DNA from: Nemertoderma westbladi
Taxonomy: Eukaryota > Xenacoelomorpha > Nemertodermatida > Nemertodermatidae
Length of the DNA stretch: 34,657 bases
Direction of reading: 5' to 3'
Assembly (NCBI GenBank): GCA_032718475.1
Contig: JAUCBJ010002504.1
Coordinates: forward strand, 1 to 34,657
Shown here: piece after piece, positions 31,001-34,657 of the stretch
Position numbering within the stretch: the stretch's first letter is position 1
Layout: each line of letters opens with the position of its first letter
Notes under the pieces: model-generated
Database searches by the model: none
Told to the model about the DNA's origin: nothing
What the model saw: the letters and a program-made list of their open reading frames with translations, nothing else
Position numbers and translations under genes: made by a program

Positions 31001-33648
31001 ATAAAAAATTAATTCCAGCTTTAATTTGTTCGAAATGGTGTCACAGGGATACATATTTTAATGAAGACCTGTTATTCTTTAGAAATACTGTATAACAGCA
31101 GAAAGTCTTGTATACTACACGTGGGCCATGATTATTGATGCCGATTCAATTTGAATAATTTGAATTTAGTGTCTGCTTCATCGATTTATCATCCACCTAA
31201 TCATGTTTTCCCTTTTTAGTCCTGCAAGTCAAAACCGAAGTGATGAGCACATTCCAAAGAATATGAAAATTTCACTCCACACTAAAGGCCTGTTTACACG
31301 TGGCAACATTTAGAGCAACTTGTAGAGCAACCCAGGTTGCCGATCAAGTTGCTCCGTGTAAACACGTAAAAAAGTTGCTGTAAAAGTTGCTCAACTTTAA
31401 CTTTTACGGCAACTTGAAGGAATTTGCGTTGGCGAATAAAGCGGGATAATCAGATTTAATTATCAAACTAGCTAGTAAATAAAATGACCCACTATTTTAC
31501 AGTCAAACTAGCCACGTTGCTATAAAAGTTGCCGGCCAAGTTGCTGGTAAAGTTGCCACGTGTAAACAGCGATTAAATTAAGTTGCTCTAAAAAAAAGTT
31601 GCTTTTATAGTTGCCGAGAAAGTTACTCTAAAAGTTGCCACGTGTAAACAGGCCTTAAGTATGATAGATAATAAAGTATTCAACATGGGTACAACTATTT
31701 TTCAGTGTGCTCCCCCCCCCCCCCCCCCCCCCCTCCCCCAGACTTTATTACTGTAGACCTATACCGGTACCTCATAATATCTTGCTTTTAGATATGCGAC
31801 GTAAAGCAGAATTGATTGCGGCTGCGATACTGAAACAACCGTGGGCGGGCGTTGACCTCGCAATGGACGCGAAGGTGGCTGCGAGGCTGTGGGGGTCTAC
31901 GTTGGGGGCGATGGCCTTCGGGGACGGAGAGGATGAGTGGGAGGAGTACCTGGATCCAACCACCGGCGAGATAAAACAGAGGAGGAAAGCCAGAGCTATG
32001 CCGAGTAAGTAGGCCTACTGGTAACTAAACTATCGAAATATAGGTAAACATCGGGTAAATTTCTGTATCTAGAATTAATAATAATCCTTATCTTCTACCT
32101 GTTACGGTATCTTGTGAGGAGAGCGACAAAGCAAGACGGTTTAGCATAACAATTATTTTTTCAATATTCTCACCTTATGAACTTCGCTGGCGCTTGGGAA
32201 ATAAATACCTCGGGACTATTGAAATTAGTTCTACTTTATTTTCAAAGTGATAAATAATAATTATTATTATTGGTCCCTGCTATAGGGCACCTTTTGAACC
32301 CGCTATTTCATCGCCATTTTTAATCAGATGTTGACCTACCATGACCTACTATAGTAGGTCAGGGACCTACAAATACCGGAAAATAAAATGTTTAAATTTA
32401 TCAAAGTCTGAGCTCAACGTTTGGCTGCCTTTGATGTGAGCTCAGCGTATGGCAGCCTTTGCTGTGGGCTCAGCGTTTCGTAGCCTTTGCTGTGAGTTCA
32501 GCGTTTGGCAGCATTTTCTGTGAGCTCAGCGTTTGGCAGCCTTTGTTGTGAGCTCAGAGTTTGGCAGTCTTTGCTTTGGGCGCAGCGATTGGCAGCCTTT
32601 GCTGTGAGCTCATCGTTTAGTAGCCTTTGTTGAGTGATCAGCGCTTGGCAACCTTTGTTGAGAGCACAGCGCTTGGCTACCTTTGTTGAGTGCTCAGCGC
32701 TTAGCTACCATTGTTGTGGGCTCAGAGTTTGGCAGCCTTTCTTGTGAGCTCAGCGTTTGGCACCCTTTGCTGTGAGCTCAGCGTTTCGTAGCCTTTGCTG
32801 TGAGCTCAGCGTTTGGAAGCCTTTGCTGCTGTGAGCTCAGTGTTTGGCAGCCTTTGCTGTGAGCTCAGAGTTTGGCAGTCTTTGCTTTGGGCGCAGCGAT
32901 TGGCAGCCTTTGCTGTGAGCTCATCGTTTAGTAGCCTTTGTTGAGTGCTCAGCGCTTGGCAACCTTTGTTGAGAGCACAGCGCTTGGCTACCTTTGTTGA
33001 GTGCTCAGCGCTTAGCTACCATTGTTTTGGGCTGAGAGTTTGGCAGCCTTTCTTGTGAGCTCAGCGTTTGGCACCCTTTGCTGTGAGCTCAGCGTTTCGT
33101 AGCCTTTGCTGTGAGCTGAGCGTTTGGCAGCCTTTGTTGTGAGCTCAGCGTTTGGAAGCCTTTGGTGTGAGCCCAACGCTTCACACCCTCTTCTGAGACG
33201 AAAAAACAGTTTTGTATTTTATTGTTAAGATTCATTAATAATTATGTAATTTATATAATCGTAATATTAAGTCGTTTGACTTAACCAACAAGCTACTTAT
33301 AAGGGTGGAGTCTAAGCGCTCAATGTAGTGTAGTAATTTATTAGTTAAGTCAAACCTGCTGAACTGTCAAGGTGCAACATAAATTAAATAAATTTATTCA
33401 GGGCAGAATATTTATGGCCAATTTTCAATGTTTCCCCGATGGTACCATTTAATTCCTGTATAACAGCCGCATTGATATTATTATTCCAAGAACTTTTAAT
33501 AAATTTATCCTCTTAGAACTTGAAGTGTATACGGATCCCACAACCGGCAAACAATACATACGTACCGAAGGTGGAGAAGATCTGGAGGTGTTCACTGATC
33601 CGAGATCGGGGAAACTGTGCTTCCGTACAAAATCGGGGAAAATACACG
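15896..33648 (+). CDS. KIAA2012: KIAA2012-like gene, 16 exons assembled, 3' part beyond the window
   Basis: I built this gene from splice signals and phase: exons 15896-16040, 16433-16607, 17511-17673, 18088-18306, 20267-20412, 20750-20923, 21704-22292, 22533-22712, 23630-23770, 24769-24924, 25475-25618, 26582-26731, 27928-28119, 29983-30171, 31792-32004 and 33517-33648. Every junction keeps one frame without a stop, about 1,036 codons. Exons 1-3 (LPKNFPRRDGPLVYG, FYRSVLSYGKRN, IRPGYSAKRY) resemble, from memory, the N-terminal part of vertebrate KIAA2012 (LPKxF, LILYSE, AILAYGR, QPGYSAKRY in the same order). The middle is Ser/Lys/Glu-rich and probably disordered. The end has DPTTG repeats. 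No membrane segment is apparent. I know no established molecular function for the family. The true start and the 3' end are not in view. Confidence 0.8.
16433..16607 (+). CDS. KIAA2012: KIAA2012-like exon 2
   Basis: Acceptor tgttatag, donor gttagt. The coding frame (EHGSRPHHSKGKHRG, then FRTCDDFYRSVLSYGKRNT) is not the frame of the longest local ATG ORF. It is fixed by the split Gly codon from exon 1 and the phase-0 exit into exon 3. The FYRSVLSYGKRN segment aligns by eye with the AILAYGRQ region of KIAA2012. Confidence 0.75.
17398..17499. repeat. 50-bp tandem duplication at an intron end
   Basis: ttaacctacagtcttagtgt through gcgttgtcattggtcaat occurs at 17398-17447 and again at 17448-17499, eleven bases before the exon 3 AG. 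Each unit carries an ATTGG (CCAAT-type) word. Confidence 0.85.
17511..17673 (+). CDS. KIAA2012: KIAA2012-like exon 3, GYSAKRY motif
   Basis: Acceptor cttttctgcag, donor gtatta. It reads DHSVKKNELYLEFLNPKHS, then RSIRPGYSAKRYIHHW and FEFIKNK, entry phase 0, exit phase 1. The PGYSAKRY motif followed by a Trp-containing helix is the best single match to the vertebrate protein. A 50-bp tandem duplication sits immediately upstream of the acceptor. Confidence 0.85.
18088..18306 (+). CDS. KIAA2012-like exon 4
   Basis: Acceptor cattatcag, donor gtagga, phase 1-1. Reads GSMTDRPLNRSKTFTEESLS, then SSRPPLYQLNSAMTVGAH and SSYVWAKKEQEPKP. Ser/Pro-rich. The PPLYQL segment sits where KIAA2012 has a PPKYHL-like stretch after GYSAKRY, again from memory. 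Confidence 0.8.
18853..19154 (+). pseudogene. LINE fragment (RT tail), left part
   Basis: Reads VNDFCYLGSWIRKSGEDLRI, then AWSAFNSQSRIWKS and VRLFMAVVVPVLL before a stop. This matches in order the DDFQYLGSWIESSKKDIEVR and LSKMDTIWKSDLS segments of the LINE at 9411-11204, but diverged, so it is another family member. It lies in the intron between exons 4 and 5, same strand as the host gene. Confidence 0.75.
19155..19415 (-). mobile_element. tRNA-derived SINE nested in the LINE fragment
   Basis: On the minus strand a Leu/Ser-tRNA-like head has an A-box-like tgtccgagtgg (19397-19407), a long variable-arm region and a B box ggttcgattcc (19343-19353). A body with tatagcgc/aaagcgc words follows and a 3' (ATT)n tail at 19157-19175. 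It splits the LINE between EDIKSLD and YTRMLRRIH, so it inserted later than the LINE. Confidence 0.75.
19416..19735 (+). pseudogene. LINE fragment (RT tail), right part
   Basis: Resumes after the SINE with YTRMLRRIHCVKYN, then NRHRFAGHC and DTGHEDTDHLTKVMGDRELW in shifting frames. These correspond to YTRLLRAALN, RRLRFSGHCWRS and the final helix of the intact LINE. It is clearly dead: several frame changes and stops. Confidence 0.7.
19830..20120 (-). mobile_element. tRNA-derived SINE
   Basis: On the minus strand the head has a perfect A box tggtctagtgg (20094-20104) and a B box ggttcgatccc (20051-20061), 33 bp apart, as in a tRNA. A non-tRNA body follows to about 19830. It is not a tRNA gene: the 3' half does not close an acceptor stem and body sequence continues. 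Different from the SINE at 19155-19415. Confidence 0.75.
20267..20412 (+). CDS. KIAA2012-like exon 5
   Basis: Acceptor cttccgtag, donor gtaagt. A Glu codon is split with exon 4. Reads PMRPFELEPWPSINTKM, then APLKVDRQISRLSNLSKKLA, and leaves in phase 0. Basic and probably helical at the end. Confidence 0.8.
20750..20923 (+). CDS. KIAA2012-like exon 6
   Basis: Acceptor ttattgtcag, donor gttaga, phase 0-0. Reads MSLGQKRTTISAVLLGGSR, then TFPTDDDSDADTHSLDEPHR and TPSYVQ. The ATG at its start is the first codon of an internal exon, not the gene start. Confidence 0.8.
20962..21168 (+). mobile_element. Poly(C)-ended repeat family, copy 2
   Basis: ctctccaggggaaaatcggc, ctgtaacctattc, tattggttagaatgatg, ctgtaacctgctcctttccc, gagatgggatttgg and then poly(C) at about 21144-21166. 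Same order as copies 1 and 3. In the intron between exons 6 and 7. Confidence 0.75.
21704..22292 (+). CDS. KIAA2012-like exon 7, long disordered exon
   Basis: The longest exon, 196 codons. Acceptor atctacgcag, donor gtgagt, entry phase 0, exit phase 1. Reads SVKVTPKGETKETGVAH through PSQNISV. Rich in Ser, Lys, Asp and Glu with few hydrophobics, so probably disordered. Two related basic clusters occur: LQKTLRVKSFIRDD and FRAKSFKGSSKH, sharing a (R/K)xKSF core that may be a repeated short motif. GC content rises here compared with the introns. Confidence 0.85.
22533..22712 (+). CDS. KIAA2012-like exon 8 (phase 1-1)
   Basis: Acceptor attttctag, donor gtaata. Ala codon split with exon 7. Reads ERNHNRKMVSRHSSGVG, then SSVRQSLHKVNLEV and IIHPSLVSLGDRVPK. 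180 bp. First of nine consecutive 1-1 exons. Confidence 0.8.
22753..22858. promoter_or_regulatory. Two copies of palindrome TGTTCTAGAACA
   Basis: The 12-bp perfect palindrome occurs at 22753-22764 and 22847-22858. It contains the TTCnnGAA arrangement of heat-shock factor sites. Function is not shown. Confidence 0.3.
22885..22985 (+). repeat. Dispersed repeat, copy 2
   Basis: Matches 8572-8670 in pattern (gcaaatac-tgcaa, atatc-cggct, atttctcaac). Located in the intron between exons 8 and 9. A poly(G) run follows further on at 23207-23222. Confidence 0.55.
23630..23770 (+). CDS. KIAA2012-like exon 9 (phase 1-1)
   Basis: Acceptor tgtgtttcag, donor gtgagt. 141 bp. Reads ETIDLRTRVTSRKSSYRTS, then SSPSELSSDELDNEESQNY: Ser-rich with an acidic end. 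Too short for simple ORF listing but well framed. Confidence 0.78.
24405..24700 (-). pseudogene. Internally deleted fragment of the 9.4-13 kb LINE
   Basis: 24411-24485 matches 9655-9735 and 24520-24700 matches about 9970-10147 at high identity, so some 200 bp between are missing. It covers part of the RT palm and tail on the minus strand. The high similarity indicates a recent relative of the long copy. Lies in the intron between exons 9 and 10. Confidence 0.85.
24769..24924 (+). CDS. KIAA2012-like exon 10 (phase 1-1)
   Basis: Acceptor cttacgcag, donor gtgaga. 156 bp. Reads ADLEWKMDFNENVELKLLEE, then ERAAEAEESHIVLDEIYS and RKLKMVIIEILRSE. Strongly helical, charged, coiled-coil-like. A LINE fragment occupies the preceding intron. 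Confidence 0.8.
25475..25618 (+). CDS. KIAA2012-like exon 11 (phase 1-1)
   Basis: Acceptor ttactgtag, donor gtaagt. 144 bp. Reads DPDNMSLSETAGLLKGLSG, then IIPKMSAMTEQSTLFYDG and AKKDEIPIFFR. More hydrophobic than the neighbours and perhaps part of a folded segment with exon 12. Confidence 0.82.
25761..26097. repeat. Two clusters of ATCCCG/CGGGAT words (MITE-like)
   Basis: About 14 ATCCCG or CGGGAT hexamers lie in two clusters, 25761-25838 and 26013-26097, separated by AT-rich DNA. Both clusters share a phrase: gcaatcccgat then cgggatcccga. The layout suggests subterminal repeats at both ends of a small DNA transposon, but I could not define clear terminal repeats or a target duplication. 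Confidence 0.55.
26582..26731 (+). CDS. KIAA2012-like exon 12 (phase 1-1)
   Basis: Acceptor tttttcattag, donor gtaagt. 150 bp. Reads DLLRGSYVLAPKDEVIQVGG, then TIDMGEREVYNDLRAAYSKF and MAENIMKAE. Looks like a folded, mixed alpha/beta segment. Confidence 0.82.
26732..27657. other. Intron sequence without recognised elements
   Basis: AT-rich. A somewhat GC-richer stretch at 27050-27300 gives no convincing frame. Nothing else seen before the candidate exon at 27658. Confidence 0.45.
27658..27725 (+). CDS. Candidate alternative terminal exon of the KIAA2012-like gene
   Basis: After acceptor tgttgtttgtag the frame joins exon 12 in phase 1 and reads NDMVKRKLPRLGGLFYPSMV then TI and a TAA at 27723. 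No donor fits exon 13, so it would end a shorter isoform. No polyadenylation signal is obvious. It may be chance. Confidence 0.28.
27928..28119 (+). CDS. KIAA2012-like exon 13 (phase 1-1)
   Basis: The acceptor gtgattaag is weak and lacks a strong pyrimidine tract; donor gtaatg. 192 bp. The split codon A|TC gives Ile, then MAPFIGGPKSAKRNTN, YKKQRNTFMLLRSHMNKIA and FNDWQRDLNELASRAFLLPG. Basic, helical. An alternative promoter or start at the ATG of this exon is possible given the weak acceptor. Confidence 0.72.
28261..29433 (-). mobile_element. Putative DNA transposon with ~27-bp terminal inverted repeats
   Basis: The left end aaccaaagagccagaacaac (28261 on) is matched inverted at 29407-29433, 23 of 27 bases. 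The core word (agag-ca-aacaacac) recurs inside at about 28465, 28510, 28546 and 29240 in both orientations, like subterminal binding repeats. It encloses a minus-strand exon (28635-28866). Target duplications are unclear. Superfamily not assigned. Confidence 0.5.
28635..28866 (-). CDS. First coding exon of an unassigned, possibly transposon-borne gene
   Basis: Starts at an ATG (28866) and reads MRSIENSPAGDDNVQMEYVD, LNYIPPSSYSDDADDPSPNL, then GLKRSNSAAWKCNV, where a perfect gtaagt donor begins at 28634. The acidic N-terminus followed by a basic WKCNVRK motif recalls the N-terminal W-K-x-N-x-R-K signature of certain invertebrate transposase-like proteins, from memory. Downstream exons on the minus strand were not found. 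It lies antisense within an intron of the KIAA2012-like gene. Confidence 0.45.
29455..29818 (+). mobile_element. Poly(C)-ended repeat family, copy 3, with inverted arms
   Basis: The right part (29625-29818) follows the order of copies 1 and 2 and ends in poly(C) at 29800-29818. The left part (29455-29550, ctaaccaaaacaatt to tttcccatggagag) is the same sequence inverted, so this copy is a foldback with about 90-bp arms. In the intron between exons 13 and 14. Confidence 0.7.
29983..30171 (+). CDS. KIAA2012-like exon 14 (phase 1-1)
   Basis: Acceptor atttatcgcag, donor gttatc (non-optimal). 189 bp. Reads EDTDSLKDEKDLNREPSRW, then FGQHRARSPVTGTGTTGE and RKIRRRVNLRSTIK. Charged, low-complexity, probably disordered. 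Confidence 0.75.
30172..31285. other. Intron sequence without recognised elements
   Basis: AT-rich. The open frame continuing from exon 14 into this intron is a read-through. Short words cacga-gatt recur near 30830-30940. Nothing else supported. Confidence 0.45.
31286..31656. mobile_element. PIF/Harbinger-like MITE, 371 bp, TAA target duplication
   Basis: Terminal inverted repeats start aggcctgtttacacgtgg and continue with caac-tttagag-aact. The element is flanked by TAA at 31283-31285 and 31657-31659. A 3-bp TAA/TTA duplication is typical of PIF/Harbinger elements. The inside has more than ten agttgc/gcaact words and no coding frame. Confidence 0.85.
31712..31738. repeat. Poly(C) tract
   Basis: More than 20 consecutive C, then tccccc, 54 bp before exon 15. 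It may act as part of a long pyrimidine tract for that acceptor. Confidence 0.9.
31792..32004 (+). CDS. KIAA2012-like exon 15 (phase 1-1), first DPTTG repeat
   Basis: Acceptor cttgctttttag-like (cttgcttttag), donor gtaagt. 213 bp. Reads DMRRKAELIAAAILKQPWAG, then VAARLWGSTLGAMAFGDG and EEYLDPTTGEIKQRRKAR. The helical, Ala-rich first half is followed by an acidic stretch and the EEYLDPTTGE motif that is repeated twice in exon 16. GC-rich compared with the flanks. Confidence 0.82.
32332..32361. promoter_or_regulatory. Cluster of TGACCT/AGGTCA half-sites
   Basis: TGACCT at 32332 and 32342 are direct repeats with 4-bp spacing (DR4). The second is also one arm of a perfect 20-bp palindrome tgacctactatagtaggtca (32342-32361). 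Such half-sites are bound by nuclear receptors. Function here is inferred only. Confidence 0.35.
32408..33190. repeat. 28-bp minisatellite, ~28 units, with a 311-bp higher-order duplication
   Basis: The unit is gtgagctcagcgtttggcag then cctttgct, with many variants. An eleven-unit block starting gagctcagagtttggcagtc at 32550 recurs at 32861 with the same variant order, including the odd units cgcagcgattgg and gagagcacagcgcttgg. Located in the intron between exons 15 and 16. The unit length is not a multiple of three, so it is not coding. Confidence 0.95.
33517..33648 (+). CDS. KIAA2012-like exon 16 (phase 1-1), two DPxxG repeats
   Basis: Acceptor atcctcttag, donor gtaagt at 33649. 132 bp. 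Reads KLEVYTDPTTGKQYIRTEGG, then EDLEVFTDPRSGKLCFRTKS and GKIH. Two tandem repeats of about 20 residues (LEVYTDPTTG, LEVFTDPRSG) match the motif of exon 15. The donor runs straight into a G-rich satellite that keeps this frame open up to about 34142. Later exons must lie beyond the window. Confidence 0.82.
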
Positions 33649-33650
33649 GT

Positions 33651-34657
33651 AAGTGGGAGTGGAGTGGGGTGGAGTGGGGTGGGGTGGGGTGGGGTGGGGT
33701 GGGGTGGGGTGGGGTGGGGTGGGGTGGGGTGGGGTGGGGTGGGGTGGGGTGGGGTGGGGTGGGGTGGGGTGGGGTGGGGTGGGGTGGGGTGGGGTGGGGT
33801 GGAGTGGGGTGGGGTGGGTGGGGTGGGGTGGAGTGGAGTGGGTGGGGTGGAGTTGGTGGGGTGGGTGGAGTGGGTGGGAGTGGAGTGGAGTGGAGTGGTG
33901 TGGAGTGGAGTGGGAGTGGAGTGGATGAGTGGGGTGGAGTGGAGTGGGGTGGAGTGGAGTGGAGTGGGGTGGGGTGGAGTGGAGTGGAGTGGGGAGGGAG
34001 GGGTGGAGTGGAGGGGTGGAGTGGAGTGGAGTGGAGTGGAGTGGAGTGGGTGGAGTGGAGTGGAGTGGGGTGGGGTGGGGTGGGGTGGAGTGGAGTGGGG
34101 TGGGTGGGTGGAGTGGGTGGAGTGAGGGTGGGTGGAGTGTGAGTGGAGTGGAGTGGTAGTGGAGTGGAGTGGAGTGGAGTGGAGTGGAGTGGAGTGGAGT
34201 GGTGTGGAGTGGAGTGGAGTGGAGTGGATGTGGAGTGGAGTGGAGTGGAGTGGAGTGGAGTGGAGTGGAGTGGAGTGGAGTGGAGTGGGGTGGAGGGAGT
34301 GGGGTGGGAGGAGTGGGGTGGGTGTGGGGTGGAGTGGAGTGGAGTGGAGTGGGGTGGTGTGGGAGGGGTGGGGTGGGGTGGAGTGGAGTGGGGTGGAGTG
34401 GAGTGGAGTGGTGTGGAGTGGAATGGAGTGGAGTGGAGTGGAGTGAGTGGAGTGGAGTGGAAGTGGAAGTGGAAGTGGAAGTGGAAGTGGAAGTGGAAGT
34501 GGAAGTGGAAGTGGAGTGGAAGTGGAAGTGGAAGTGGAAGTGGAAGTGGAAGTGGAAGTGGAAGTGGAAGTGGAAGTGGAAGTGGAAGTGGAAGTGGAAG
34601 TGGAAGTGGAAGTGGAGTGGAGTGGAAGTGGAAGTGGAAGTGGAAGTGGAAGTGGAG
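33651..34657. repeat. G-rich satellite: GGGGT, GGAGT, then GGAAGT
   Basis: Starts two bases into the intron after exon 16. 33665-33800 is almost pure (GGGGT)n. 33800-34450 is a mixture of GGAGT and GGGGT with short GGT interruptions. 34455-34657 is mainly (GGAAGT)n. The array runs off the window. The plus strand is purine-rich and G-tract rich, so quadruplex or triplex structure is plausible. All three plus frames are open because the units hardly ever make a stop; these frames are not genes. Confidence 0.95.

Noticed and set aside
33520-34446. Overlapping long Gly/Val/Trp open frames
   Set aside because: They are read-through of a pentanucleotide satellite with few stops in any frame; only the part before 33649 is an exon.

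Overview
This is eukaryotic nuclear DNA: AT-rich, full of decayed transposons and minisatellites, with a spliced gene whose exons are bounded by GT/AG sites that match in phase. The recurring TAGGCCTA and TACTGTA words, the transposon families and a gene resembling vertebrate KIAA2012 suggest a marine invertebrate, probably a deuterostome such as an echinoderm. The species is an inference; the sequence does not prove it.

Layout. 1-590: a ~39-bp minisatellite. 1140-3574: a promoter-like stretch packed with about 20 GGGCC/GGCCC words, then one intact intronless ORF for a zinc-knuckle protein with a basic tail that I cannot assign to a family. 4898-6012: a 50-bp minisatellite of two unit types with a duplicated higher-order block, followed by weak candidate exons. 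7650-9100: an inverted-repeat element and a degraded retroelement ORF tail. 9390-12990: a nearly full-length but broken LINE on the minus strand. 13000-15890: AT-rich DNA with small repeats and foldback elements.

15896-33648 (plus strand, running off the window): one gene assembled here from 16 exons, 3,108-3,112 coding bases (about 1,036 codons). All internal junctions keep one open frame. The first three exons resemble the N-terminal region of KIAA2012 (GYSAKRY motif, LPKxF motif). The middle is charged and probably disordered. The last two exons carry DPTTG-type repeats. Nine consecutive exons are symmetric phase 1-1. The introns hold two tRNA-derived SINEs (one nested in a LINE fragment), a second fragment of the 9.4-13 kb LINE, three copies of a poly(C)-ended repeat family, a PIF/Harbinger-like MITE, a possible DNA transposon with its own minus-strand exon, a 28-bp minisatellite and, directly at the last splice donor, a kilobase of G-rich GGGGT/GGAGT/GGAAGT satellite.

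Most worth a second look: the orphan zinc-knuckle ORF with its GGCCC-box array, the 1-1 exon ladder of the KIAA2012-like gene, the satellite that begins at a splice donor and keeps the coding frame open, and the transposon-borne minus-strand exon.
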